From Spirosoma utsteinense (lineage in GTDB: Bacteria > Bacteroidota > Bacteroidia > Cytophagales > Spirosomataceae), in assembly GCF_014282275.1 (NCBI RefSeq), contig NZ_VFIA01000020.1:61342-125341 (forward strand): DNA of 64,000 nt, read 5' to 3'. Made by a program: the position numbers and the translations under genes. Below the pieces are notes generated by a model. It was not told where the DNA came from and did no database searches. It was given only the letters and a program-made list of their open reading frames with translations. Shown here piece after piece: positions 37,112 through 48,274 of the stretch. How positions within the stretch are numbered: the stretch's first letter is position 1; the number at the start of each line of letters is the position of its first letter.

Positions 37112-37242
37112 ATCAACTTTATGCAAGTTGATAGCAGGAGTCGAACCTGCGTTTTTCTGCTGCTCTACCCACTGAGCTACCCTACCGAAGCAGGAGAAGG
37201 AATCGAACCTCCGACCGACAGACTGGAGACAGAACCATCCAG
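37112..37242 (-). ncRNA. YrlA-like circularly permuted tRNA-mimic RNA
   Basis: Read on the minus strand from 37222 to 37156 the sequence folds as a tRNA core in permuted order: TCTGT (anticodon-stem 3' strand), CGGTC (variable loop), GGAGG-TTCGATT-CCTTC (T arm), TCCTGC-TTCG-GTAGGG (acceptor stem closed by a UUCG loop), TA, GCTC-AGTGGGTA-GAGC (D arm with GG), A, GCAGA (pairs with TCTGT). The T loop, D loop and spacer lengths match canonical tRNA positions 8-9, 26 and 44-48. A hairpin (37242-37223) precedes it; a second T-arm-like hairpin (37150-37134) and an 8-bp hairpin (37132-37112) follow. No CCA end is possible. YrlA-class bacterial Y RNAs have such a tRNA-like module and lie near rtcBA. 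Exact RNA ends are unknown. Confidence 0.72.
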
Positions 37243-37318
37243 AACCAACAGCATAGCGTACACCAGCGGTGACGATACTACGGGGCTATCCGGAAACCCG
37301 CGTCAGGGTTGGCAATAG

Positions 37319-37445
37319 ACGTTCCTATCGCAACAAAGGTTAGGCGTCACTACGCAGTGTTTTTGCGCAGATCAAAAAATTTTCTCATTTTTCAAAAAAA
37401 AGCAATTCCACTTCCCCTATAATTCATCACTCATCATTCAATTCC
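37319..37445. promoter_or_regulatory. Divergent control region between the RNA/slipin/rtcB unit and the WYL gene
   Basis: About 127 bp, AT-rich in its right half with A/T tracts (37374-37402). CACT-ACGC-AGTG (about 37348-37359) is a short dyad that could be an operator for the WYL protein. The minus strand has AACCTTTG at 37334-37341, one base off a -7 box, for leftward transcription. Only partial promoter support in either direction. Confidence 0.35.
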
Positions 37446-38492
37446 GTGCCTGCCAACCGAAACGCCCTTGTCCGATACAAAACGCTGGATGCCTGCCTGC
37501 GCAACCGGCAACGCAACTGGACGCTCGACGACCTGATCGGGAAAGTGTCGGAAGCCCTGTATGAGTACGAAGGGCTGGACAAAGGCATCAGCCGTCGCAC
37601 TGTTCAGGCCGACCTCCAGATGATGCGCAGCGATAAACTGGGGTATTTTGCGCCCATTGTCGTCATCGCCAAAAAATACTATACGTACGAAGACCCCGCC
37701 TATAGCATCACTAACATCCCGCTGTCGGATGGCAATCTGTCGCGGATGAACGAAGCGGTCGAAGTACTTAAGCAGTTCAAGGGATTCTCGCACTTTACGG
37801 CTCTGAACGAAGTGGTTCAGAAGCTTGAAGACCACGTGTATTCGACCGCCCGGAAGTCGGCTCCAGTCATCGACTTCGAGAAGAACGAGAGCCTGAAGGG
37901 ACTTCACTACCTGGAAGAACTGTACCAGGCGGTGGTTCAGCAACGGGTGCTTTTAATTGATTACCAGTCGTTTTCGGCCCGGCTACCGCAAACGTATACC
38001 TTTCATGTGTGGTGGCTGAAAGAATTCAAGAACCGCTGGTTCGCCGTGGGGGTATGCACAGGTAAACGCTATACCATGAACCTGGCCCTCGACCGTATGC
38101 TGAGCATTACGGCAGCACCCGACCTTGACTATATTGCCAACGACAACCTGGACCCTGATGTGTATTACCGCGATGTGATTGGGGTGTCGGTCAGCGAAGG
38201 GATGCGCCCCGTAAAAGTCAGGCTGTTTGTCAGTCAGTTGCATGCACCCTATGTCGAAACCAAACCCCTGCACCACTCGCAGCAGGTAGTTGAGCGAACG
38301 CCCGAGGGCATCTTTATTCAGCTTACGGTTCAGCACAATTTCGAGTTGGAGAAAGAAATTCTGGGATTTGGTGAGGGGGTGCAGGTCCTTGAACCGGAGC
38401 GACTGCGCCGGGTTATTGTCAACCGATTGAAAGCGGGTATGGATGCCTATCTGGCAGCGGAAGCGGCCCCATCGGTTCCTGATCAATCATAA
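37446..38492 (+). CDS. WYL-domain transcriptional regulator (YafY-like)
   Basis: 348 residues from a GTG start. The N-terminal winged helix-turn-helix covers about 10-65 (NWTLDDLIGKVSEALYEY, ISRRTVQADLQMMRSD). The WYL domain follows at about 150-235, with LIDYQSF and HVWWLKEFKNRWFAVG, then a WCX-type C-terminus. WYL proteins sense nucleic-acid fragments or nucleotides and often control DNA-damage, phage-defence or RNA-repair genes. It is divergent from the tRNA-mimic RNA and slipin-rtcB, and its place mirrors that of RtcR in proteobacterial rtc operons, so it is the likely regulator of that unit (inference). Confidence 0.9.
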   Translation: MPANRNALVRYKTLDACLRNRQRNWTLDDLIGKVSEALYEYEGLDKGISRRTVQADLQMMRSDKLGYFAPIVVIAKKYYTYEDPAYSITNIPLSDGNLSRMNEAVEVLKQFKGFSHFTALNEVVQKLEDHVYSTARKSAPVIDFEKNESLKGLHYLEELYQAVVQQRVLLIDYQSFSARLPQTYTFHVWWLKEFKNRWFAVGVCTGKRYTMNLALDRMLSITAAPDLDYIANDNLDPDVYYRDVIGVSVSEGMRPVKVRLFVSQLHAPYVETKPLHHSQQVVERTPEGIFIQLTVQHNFELEKEILGFGEGVQVLEPERLRRVIVNRLKAGMDAYLAAEAAPSVPDQS

Positions 38493-38611
38493 AGTCTACC
38501 AACTCCTAACCTTCACTTAACGAGTTTTGCGGCTGTGTATGAACCAGGCTATAATGAATCACCAAAAAAGAATTGGTACGATCGACCGGGCGTCCGGTCA
38601 TGCAAAGGCGT

Positions 38612-39361
38612 TTATCGGATATCTTCGAACCAGCGCTTGAGTTTTTCGGGTGGATAGCCTACACCCCATAAAAGCCCAATAGCCAGATAAATGGTGTTGG
38701 CTTTCCAGAAGCCCCAGGCCGCCACCCGTCGATCCGATGATTCCACCGTTCGGTTTACCTGCCGTATGCGCCCGAACTGCACCAGTCTAAGCAGTAGATC
38801 CGCTTCTTCCATAATGGGCATCGTGCCGTCATACCCCCCAACGGCTTCGAACTGGCTGCGTCGGCAGAAGATCACCTGATCGCCAAAAAGCAGCCGCGCC
38901 CCCCGAAAAAATAACCGGGGCCGGAAGAGGAGCGGGGCGTAGTAGGTCTTGATGTAATTATGAAAGGAGGTAACCCAGCGCGTTGTCGATGGGCCGCGCA
39001 TGATCGATATGAATCCGCCCGCCACGGTTTTCGGCTCGGCGAGGGTATGCTGCATCACACGCAGGGCGTCATCGGGCAACGCTGTGTCGGCATGCAGAAA
39101 GCAGAGGATGTCGCCCGTGGCGCTGGCCGCTCCGGCATTCATCTGACTGGCGCGGCCCGGATGTGCGCAACGAATGATCCGAAGTGACCGAAAGCACGGT
39201 CTTATGGCGTCGGCCAACTGAAGCGTCCGGTCGGTGCTGCCTCCGTCGGCAATGATGATTTCGAGGGGCTGCGGACACAGGCACTGGAGCAGTCGCAGCG
39301 TGCGGGGCAGGTCGCGTTCTTCATTGAGGGTGGGAATGATAATAGAAATGCTGCTGGTCAT
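38612..39361 (-). CDS. TIGR04283-family glycosyltransferase (arsenosugar biosynthesis type)
   Basis: 249 residues, a GT2-fold enzyme without membrane helices at the start. It shows SIIIPTLNEERDLPRTL at the N-terminus, IIIADGGSTDRT, GRASQMNAGA, LHADT in place of the usual DxD, and GGFISI...GDQVIFCRR. These mark the TIGR04283 group, which lies in arsenosugar or radical-SAM/selenodomain loci. No arsenic gene is nearby, so the precise product is uncertain. It diverges from the HMG-CoA reductase gene. Confidence 0.82.
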   Translation of the reverse strand: MTSSISIIIPTLNEERDLPRTLRLLQCLCPQPLEIIIADGGSTDRTLQLADAIRPCFRSLRIIRCAHPGRASQMNAGAASATGDILCFLHADTALPDDALRVMQHTLAEPKTVAGGFISIMRGPSTTRWVTSFHNYIKTYYAPLLFRPRLFFRGARLLFGDQVIFCRRSQFEAVGGYDGTMPIMEEADLLLRLVQFGRIRQVNRTVESSDRRVAAWGFWKANTIYLAIGLLWGVGYPPEKLKRWFEDIR

Positions 39362-39383
39362 ACGGGGGTAAACTAATCATTAT

Positions 39384-39454
39384 AGCGATGAGTTATGAGC
39401 AACCAGGGAGTAAAGCTTTTGATGCTCATCCTTAGTCGCTCATAACTCATCGCT
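39384..39454. repeat. 17-bp perfect inverted repeat between divergent genes
   Basis: AGCGATGAGTTATGAGC (39384-39400) is the exact reverse complement of 39438-39454, with a 37-nt loop. It fills the gap between the glycosyltransferase and HMG-CoA reductase start codons and ends 7 bp before the GTG start. It could be an operator for both genes or a structured leader. The right arm resembles the leader of the WYL gene (both have ACTCATC followed by TCAATT before GTG). Confidence 0.6.
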
Positions 39455-39461
39455 CAATTTC

Positions 39462-41027
39462 GTGTTCCGATTTCTTCCCAACGTGCTTCTCAAGCAGCTT
39501 TACACCCGTAATAGCCTGCGCAATACCCCCGACGGTTTTCTGTTTTCGCTGAAAAATCGCCTGTCCGACGCCCGATTTACGGGGCTGGAGCGCGCCCGTA
39601 TCGATGGGCAGGACTACCCGGTCAGTGCCTTCACGCTCGAACCAGACGGGGGCGAAGCCGTTGCGCTTGGTGCTGTATCCGAGCAGAACCCGCTGCCATT
39701 TCCCCTGCGCCGTTCCGTTCGGGTTCGCGTGAACGCATCCCGGCTCAAACCGGGTCGGCATACGCTGGAGATAACGCTTTATACCCAGCCGTTCGGCACC
39801 ATTACACTGACGGTTACCGATGAGCTACAGCCGGATGAGCCGGCCGATGAAACACGGCTGCAACCCGCTATTCCCCGCGACCCTGTCGATGACTATGCGC
39901 CTGAGGCCGTAGCTAAACGGTGCCAGTTTTTAACTGATTTTACGGGAACGAAGCCGCAGCACCTGACGCAACACTCATTCGATCCGGCTGTGATACAGGG
40001 GAAATGCGAAAATTTTGTGGGTGTAGCACAGGTGCCCATCGGGCTGGCCGGGCCGTTACGCGTAAACGGGGAGCATGCCCAGGGCGATTTTCTGATTCCA
40101 ATGGCTACTACGGAGGGAACACTCGTCGCCAGTTACAACCGGGGTATCAAGCTTATCAACCTGAGCGGGGGCGTTCTGTGTACGGTGCAGGACGACGCCA
40201 TGCAGCGCGCGCCGGTGTTCCAGTTTGGCGATGCCCGGCAGGCCCGTACGTTCGTGCGGTGGATTGGAACCCAGCAGCGTGAGCTGGCTGCCGAAACCGA
40301 AACTACTTCACGCTACGCCAAACTTCGCTACGTCGACACCTATCTCAACGGGCGGCTGGCCTTTCTGCGCTTCGGCTTCACAACGGGCGATGCCGCCGGA
40401 CAGAACATGGTCAGTAAAGCCACGCTGGCTGCCTGCACCTATATTTTGCAGACCTACCCCGATGCTGCCCGGATCGACCATTTTTTCCTGGAATCGAACA
40501 TGGCAACCGATAAGAAACCGTCGCAGCTTAACATTCTCCGAACCCGGGGAAAACGGGTCACAGCCGAAGTCCGCATTCCCCGCGACCTCCTTATCCGGGA
40601 GTTACAGGTGGAACCGGAGCAACTGGCGCACCATGCCCGTCTTGGCGATGTTGGGGCGCGGCTGGCAGGAACAAACAACAACGGGTTGCACTCCGTAAAT
40701 GGATTGGCCGCGCTTTTCATCGCCACCGGGCAGGACGTGGCTTGTCTGGCCGAATCGTCGGCGGCCATTACTTATTCCGAGATCACGCCCGAAGGTGATC
40801 TGTACGGCTCTGTGACGTTGCCATCGCTGATTGTGGGTACAATAGGGGGCGGTACGGGCCTGCCTACCCAGTGCGAATGCCTGGAATTGATGGGATGCTA
40901 TGGGGAAGGTCAGGTGAATAAACTGGCCGAGATTATGACTGGTGTAGTAGCCGCCGGGGAGTTGTCGCTGGCAGCCGCCATTTCATCACTCGACTGGGTG
41001 TCGAGCCACGATGCTACCCGGCCCTGA
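39462..41027 (+). CDS. Class I HMG-CoA reductase with an extra N-terminal domain
   Basis: 521 residues from a GTG start. The catalytic part (about 145-521) shows ENFVG (183-187), TTEGTLVAS with catalytic Glu218, GDAAGQNMV, DKKPSQLN with Lys351/352, GQD with Asp425, and the class I C-terminal His516 in SSHDA. It reduces HMG-CoA to mevalonate with NADPH, the committed step of isoprenoid synthesis by the mevalonate route. Residues 1-125 are unusual: a beta-rich domain (LLKQLYTRNSLRNTPDGF, LKPGRHTLEITLY, FGTITLTVTDEL) and no membrane anchor. No other mevalonate gene adjoins it. Confidence 0.92.
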   Translation: MFRFLPNVLLKQLYTRNSLRNTPDGFLFSLKNRLSDARFTGLERARIDGQDYPVSAFTLEPDGGEAVALGAVSEQNPLPFPLRRSVRVRVNASRLKPGRHTLEITLYTQPFGTITLTVTDELQPDEPADETRLQPAIPRDPVDDYAPEAVAKRCQFLTDFTGTKPQHLTQHSFDPAVIQGKCENFVGVAQVPIGLAGPLRVNGEHAQGDFLIPMATTEGTLVASYNRGIKLINLSGGVLCTVQDDAMQRAPVFQFGDARQARTFVRWIGTQQRELAAETETTSRYAKLRYVDTYLNGRLAFLRFGFTTGDAAGQNMVSKATLAACTYILQTYPDAARIDHFFLESNMATDKKPSQLNILRTRGKRVTAEVRIPRDLLIRELQVEPEQLAHHARLGDVGARLAGTNNNGLHSVNGLAALFIATGQDVACLAESSAAITYSEITPEGDLYGSVTLPSLIVGTIGGGTGLPTQCECLELMGCYGEGQVNKLAEIMTGVVAAGELSLAAAISSLDWVSSHDATRP

Positions 41028-41048
41028 AAATTGTCTGACTTTGGGATC

Positions 41049-41396
41049 TTACCCCACAGTCAATTGGCCGCCAGCAGGTGCGGAGATGGGTCTGGATGGG
41101 AGGGGGGCTTTGCCGGTTTTGCCGGGAGCCACTGCCGGGTTTTGTCCAGATAAGGACACATCATGCTGCTTCGGAAAAGCCTGGTGTAACTCTTCTTCGG
41201 CGAACCGGTAGGCATAAACGGATTTGTCATGCTCATCGCGGATGAGGTCCATATCATCGCGCTGAACGACATTGTTCCAGATGCGTTGCAGGCGTCCATA
41301 AAATTCATCTTCCGAGGCCGACAATAACAAGCCCAGGGGCTGATGGCCGGCCACGGCTGGCTGAATGGAGTTTGGCGTAGTGGTGGTAGGTATCAT
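41049..41396 (-). CDS. Hypothetical protein
   Basis: 115 residues, no signal peptide or membrane segment. The central part (about 27-73) is a plausible folded helical region with SEDEFYGRLQRIWNNVV and DKSVYAYRFAEEELHQAF, while both ends are rich in Pro, Thr, Ala and Gly and look disordered. It ends 21 bp from the stop of the HMG-CoA reductase gene on the other strand. I do not recognise the family; the frame may be real because of the mixed, non-repetitive centre. Confidence 0.5.
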   Translation of the reverse strand: MIPTTTTPNSIQPAVAGHQPLGLLLSASEDEFYGRLQRIWNNVVQRDDMDLIRDEHDKSVYAYRFAEEELHQAFPKQHDVSLSGQNPAVAPGKTGKAPLPSRPISAPAGGQLTVG

Positions 41397-41773
41397 GATG
41401 CGTCTTGTTCAGTAGGGCCGCTGTTTCCCGGTTTACGTAGGTAACGTACAAATGATGCATCGAATACGGGTTAGGGGCGGGAGAAGGCGGGTTTTAAGGA
41501 CTTTTAAGAAACGCGGTCAGCCTGTGCTGCTCTACTGATCTATACGCTGACCGACCGCATTCGTTGCACGAAGAAACGTTTGTGTAGCGCAACGGGGGAT
41601 TGAGCCGACGAAGCTTGCCCGGACGATTTTCAGTTGTTGAGCACTCCTTATTGAACGGGAAGCACCGTACCAATTGACAAAAGAAAAGCCCCGAATAGGC
41701 TTCGGGGCTCGTTCTTCTCAAGAAATCAATGGCAGTTGACCCCTGTCTAAACAGGACTCAGCCGGTAAGGATC
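41397..41773 (-). other. Intergenic region with the DEAD-box helicase terminator
   Basis: This 377-bp gap between the hypothetical gene and the helicase stop holds no gene with codon structure. Its one clear element is the hairpin at 41687-41709, described separately. No TAnnTTTG box was found for the hypothetical gene. Confidence 0.4.
41681..41709 (-). terminator. Rho-independent terminator of the DEAD-box helicase gene
   Basis: AGCCCCGAA (41687-41695) pairs with TTCGGGGCT (41701-41709), 9 bp with a 5-nt loop. On the minus strand it is followed by TTTCTT and further T-rich sequence. It lies 65 bp after the helicase stop. Confidence 0.8.
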
Positions 41774-43210
41774 TTAATAATTGTTGTTGTCGGAGCCGGT
41801 GTTGGTGAACCGGCTGTTACCCGTACCCCGGCTGGGCCGTGCTCCGTTGCTGCGGTTATCAGGACGAGCCGATCCGTTACCGGCGGGACGACTCGATGCG
41901 CTGCTACTCTCGCGACGGACACTGCTCTGGCCCGACGGGCGACTGTCGCTGCGTTGTTGACCGCCGTTACCCGACGAACCGCTTATCTGCCGACCACTGC
42001 TGTTCCGGTTGCCGTTGCTACGGCCCTGGCGCGCGGTGGGCGTCGATTTCGAGATGGTCGATGCCGAAATGTTCAGCACGAACGGATGGTCGGTAATGAC
42101 CGGTACGCGCTTGCCAATCAGCTTGTGAATGTCGCGCAGGTATTCGGTTTCCTCCTCATCGCAGAACGACAGGGCAATACCATCGTGACCCGCCCGGCCT
42201 GTCCGGCCAATGCGGTGAACGTAGGTTTCGGGGATGTTGGGCAGTTCGTAATTAATTACGTGCGACAGTTCGTCGACGTCGATACCACGAGCCGCAATAT
42301 CGGTTGCTACGAGAATTCGGGTTTCGCCACTTTTGAAGTTGGAGAGTGCCCGCTGGCGCGCATTCTGCGATTTGTTGCCGTGGATGGCTTCCGCTTTGAA
42401 ACCGGTCCGGAGCAGGTCTTTCACCACTTTGTCGGCACCGTGTTTGGTGCGGGCAAAAACCAGCGCCGATTTCACGCTCTTGTCGTCCAGGATATGGGCC
42501 AGCAGTTTGCGCTTGTCATCTTTCCCCACAAAATACAGAGCCTGCTCAATCGTATCGGCCGTTGACGAGACGGGTGTCACTTCAACTTTAGCGGGATTGC
42601 TCAGGATAGTATCAGCCAGTTTCGCCACGTCGGGCGGCATCGTTGCCGAGAAAAACAGCGTCTGACGGCGGGTTGGTAGTTTGGCGATAACCTTTTTTAC
42701 GTCGTGGATAAAGCCCATGTCGAGCATCCGGTCGGCTTCGTCAAGAACGAAGAACTGAACGTCGCGCAGTGCTATAAATCCCTGGTTCATCAGGTCGAGC
42801 AAACGGCCTGGGGTGGCAATCAGTACATCGACACCCGCTTTGAGCGTGTTAACCTGGGCATGTTGCGAAACACCGCCGAAGATAACCGTACTGCGGAGGT
42901 TGAGGTGACGGCCGTAGGCTTTAAAGCTTTCGTCGATCTGGATGGCCAGTTCGCGGGTTGGTGTCAGAATCAGCGTTTTAATGCGCCGGGGACCACCGGC
43001 GCTTTTGCTGCGTTCTTCGCTTAGCAGTTGCAGGATTGGAATAGCAAAGGCGGCTGTTTTGCCGGTGCCGGTCTGGGCGCAACCCAGCAAGTCCTGGCGA
43101 CTCAGCAGAATCGGTATGGCTTGTTCCTGAATAGGTGTTGGGGTGGTGTATCCTTCTTCGGCGAGGGCCTTCAGGATGGGGTCAATCAGTGATAAATCGG
43201 AAAATTGCAT
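41774..43210 (-). CDS. DEAD-box RNA helicase (RhlE-like)
   Basis: 478 residues. Motifs in order: Q motif [11 protein letters not shown] (24-34), Walker A AQTGTGKT (45-52), PTRELA (84-89), GG (112-113), TPGR (133-136), DEAD (157-160), SAT (188-190), and [10 protein letters not shown] in the second RecA domain. The last ~90 residues are a disordered Ser/Arg/Gly/Asn-rich tail ([17 protein letters not shown]), usual for RhlE-type proteins that act in ribosome assembly and cold adaptation. It is a single gene with its own terminator. Confidence 0.95.
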   Translation of the reverse strand: MQFSDLSLIDPILKALAEEGYTTPTPIQEQAIPILLSRQDLLGCAQTGTGKTAAFAIPILQLLSEERSKSAGGPRRIKTLILTPTRELAIQIDESFKAYGRHLNLRSTVIFGGVSQHAQVNTLKAGVDVLIATPGRLLDLMNQGFIALRDVQFFVLDEADRMLDMGFIHDVKKVIAKLPTRRQTLFFSATMPPDVAKLADTILSNPAKVEVTPVSSTADTIEQALYFVGKDDKRKLLAHILDDKSVKSALVFARTKHGADKVVKDLLRTGFKAEAIHGNKSQNARQRALSNFKSGETRILVATDIAARGIDVDELSHVINYELPNIPETYVHRIGRTGRAGHDGIALSFCDEEETEYLRDIHKLIGKRVPVITDHPFVLNISASTISKSTPTARQGRSNGNRNSSGRQISGSSGNGGQQRSDSRPSGQSSVRRESSSASSRPAGNGSARPDNRSNGARPSRGTGNSRFTNTGSDNNNY

Positions 43211-43546
43211 GTATTGGGTAGACGCTGGAAACTGGATAGCAAATGCTCGAAAGGGTAAGGATGAACAGCGCGGGTCCGGAGTCTAACGTCCGACGTCTTA
43301 ATGGAAATGATAGTTAATCAGGGGTATAACCGCTACAGCGCAAATAAAGTGCCATTTATGGGCGCAGTTGCCACCGGGTACTTTATTTTTTACTAAGTCA
43401 GCTACCAATCTGTTCATCTATCCGGTCGCAATACTGGTAAACATAAAGGGTACCCGACGACGCCGAATACCCTTTATGTTTACCAGTAATCGGGCTGCCA
43501 TTTTCCGGTAAGACCAGGTGTGCGGTCAATACCAGACAGTCAGCCA
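43211..43546 (-). terminator. Gap with a 21-bp hairpin (43432-43488) after katG
   Basis: The arms 43432-43452 and 43468-43488 are perfect reverse complements (21 bp, 15-nt loop). They begin 59 bp after the katG stop on the minus strand. No U run follows. It probably ends or protects katG mRNA. The rest of the 336-bp gap, which must contain the helicase promoter, shows only a one-mismatch -7 box (TTTATTTG on the minus strand, near 43340). Confidence 0.6.
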
Positions 43547-46307
<2,761 letters not shown>

Positions 46308-48251
46308 TCAAAGGATTCGCCACTCGATTCGCCGGTTGAGTTGCCGGTTTTCGTCGGACGAGTTCGGTACGGCGGGTCGGGTTTTTCCAAAACCGACCGC
46401 CTGCATTCGACCTGGCTCCACACCGGCTTTCGTCAGGTAGTTGACCACCGCCTGGGCCCGCTTCTGCGACAGCAGCAGATTGGCTGCCGGGTCGCCCCGG
46501 TCGTCGGTATGGCCCGCAATCTCGATCCGTATGGTTGGATTTGTTTTCATAAAGGCCGAAATCCGGTCGAGTTCGGTACGGGATTTATCGGCCAGATCGT
46601 AGCGGGTAGACTCGAAGAACAGGTTGTTCAGCGTTTCTTTAGCCGTTGTGCCGGAGACTGCCCGTTCGAGCGGGACGTTCATCGCTATGCCGGTTCCACT
46701 CGAACGGTTCCGGTCGGCAGGGGCTGGTTGACTGAAATCGAACGACAGACTTTTAAATAAATAGCCCGGTGCGCTTACATAGAGCGCATAGTCGCCACCA
46801 CTGGGCAAAACGGCCGTGTACTGGCCCGTAGTGGCATCGGTTTGTACGCGGGACACCACCTGATTTGTCTTCAGGTCGATGAGTTCGACCATAGCGGGCA
46901 AGGGCTTTTTAGACCGGCTGTCGGCCACAATACCTTTCAGGAAGCTAACCGGTTTGACCCGCTCCCGCAGGGACTCGGGCAGGTCAAAGACGTAAAGCCG
47001 CGAGCGCTGTGAAACGCCTTCTTTCTGCTCTTCGAAGGAATAATAGGCCCGGGTGCCATTGGCGGCTACGAACAGAGAAGCCTGATCTTCAGACGTGTTG
47101 ATCGGGTAGCCCAGATTCGTTGGGGTAGACCAGCCCGTATTTTGCCCTGTTGAAGCAAGGCTATCGGCCACAAACAGATCATAGCCCCCCAAACCGACAT
47201 GACCATCCGACGCGAAGAACAGGCTCTGCCCGTTGGCGTGAATGAAGGGCGAAGCCTCGTTGAAAGGCGTATTGACTGGCCCGCCAATGTTAAGTGGCTT
47301 GCTCCAGGTACCGGCCTCATCGAGGTCGCTGCGCCAGATATCCCGTCGCCCCTTGCCACCCGGCCGGTCCGATACGAAATACAGCCGACGCCCATCGGCC
47401 GACAGCGATGGCTGTGACTCATAATGGTGGGTGTTGACGGTGGGGCCAAGGTTTTCGGGTGTCGACCAGTCACTTCCAGTTTTGCGGCTCAGGTACAGGT
47501 CGCAGCTGCCGTACCCTTTTCGCCCCTGGCAGGCGGTGAAAACAATCAGGCGTCCATCGGCCGAGAGGCTGGCTGTCCCTTCGTTGTCGTTCGTGTTGAT
47601 ACCGGACGAGAGTGAGATGGGTGGCGACCAGCTTTCACCGTTATAGGTGGCAATCATCAGGTCTTCGTCACCTTCGGGTTTCAGGGCGGTGAAGACCAGT
47701 GTCTGCTCGTCGGGCGTGAGGACGGGAAAGTACTGCGAGGGCGTTGTCTGCAAGACCGTCGAGAGCGGTTTGGGGTCAACAGGCTGCGGATGCAGGAGCG
47801 CTTCCTGCCCAAAGCGGGCTGTTTCGATCTGCCGCCCGATCCGCTGGTTCTGTACCGATTTGGGCGGAAAGAGCGTCTGGAATTTTTCCAGATAGGGGAG
47901 TGCTTCGCTATAGCGTCCCAGCCGGAGCAGGGTACTGCTGAGCGACTGGTAGGCCGCCCCGGAAGCCGGGCTGTCGGGCTGAAGCCGGATGGCCGCACGG
48001 TAGGCATCCAGCGCCGGATCGAAGCGTTTCGTAAACTCGTAGAGCTGCCCGAGCTTCAGGTGAGCATCCGCAAAATTCGGGTCCTGTTTAACTGCCTGCT
48101 CCATGAACGGAATGGCTTCGTTCGCCTTTCGTTCGCCAAACAGTTTGATCGACTGAGCATATAACTCCCGGGCCTTCGTATCCTGAGCCAGGGAGGAAAG
48201 GGGCGAGAGAAGGCATGAAATGAGCGGGATAAAGAAAAGCCACGAAGGCAT
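46308..48251 (-). CDS. OmpA-family protein with TPR and PD40 (WD40-like) repeats
   Basis: 647 residues from the ATG at 48251, which gives a clean signal peptide (FFIPLISCLLSPLSSLAQ); a longer frame would put 23 unrelated residues first. Order: TPR helices (about 25-115), five PD40 blades (about 160-420, with SADGRLIVFTAC, SLSADGRRLYFVSDRPGG and similar), a carboxypeptidase-regulatory-like beta domain (about 440-520), and a C-terminal OmpA domain with IEIAGHTDDRGDPAANLLLS and peptidoglycan-binding Asp/Arg. It sits in the periplasm or outer membrane, linking envelope to peptidoglycan, like PorE of the type IX secretion system. It lies 23 bp after queE. Confidence 0.9.
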   Translation of the reverse strand: MPSWLFFIPLISCLLSPLSSLAQDTKARELYAQSIKLFGERKANEAIPFMEQAVKQDPNFADAHLKLGQLYEFTKRFDPALDAYRAAIRLQPDSPASGAAYQSLSSTLLRLGRYSEALPYLEKFQTLFPPKSVQNQRIGRQIETARFGQEALLHPQPVDPKPLSTVLQTTPSQYFPVLTPDEQTLVFTALKPEGDEDLMIATYNGESWSPPISLSSGINTNDNEGTASLSADGRLIVFTACQGRKGYGSCDLYLSRKTGSDWSTPENLGPTVNTHHYESQPSLSADGRRLYFVSDRPGGKGRRDIWRSDLDEAGTWSKPLNIGGPVNTPFNEASPFIHANGQSLFFASDGHVGLGGYDLFVADSLASTGQNTGWSTPTNLGYPINTSEDQASLFVAANGTRAYYSFEEQKEGVSQRSRLYVFDLPESLRERVKPVSFLKGIVADSRSKKPLPAMVELIDLKTNQVVSRVQTDATTGQYTAVLPSGGDYALYVSAPGYLFKSLSFDFSQPAPADRNRSSGTGIAMNVPLERAVSGTTAKETLNNLFFESTRYDLADKSRTELDRISAFMKTNPTIRIEIAGHTDDRGDPAANLLLSQKRAQAVVNYLTKAGVEPGRMQAVGFGKTRPAVPNSSDENRQLNRRIEWRIL

Positions 48252-48274
48252 GATCCCTTTTCTCCAATCGCCCG

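Noticed and set aside
37134..37222. Two ordinary tRNA genes in tandem on the minus strand
   Set aside because: Neither has a complete cloverleaf: the first lacks a D arm and 5' acceptor strand, the second an anticodon arm and matching 3' acceptor strand. The permuted fold explains the parts better.
36935..37318. 127-codon plus-strand frame containing GEGIEPPTDRL
   Set aside because: That phrase is the typical false translation of an antisense tRNA T arm; the region is explained by the tRNA-mimic RNA on the minus strand.
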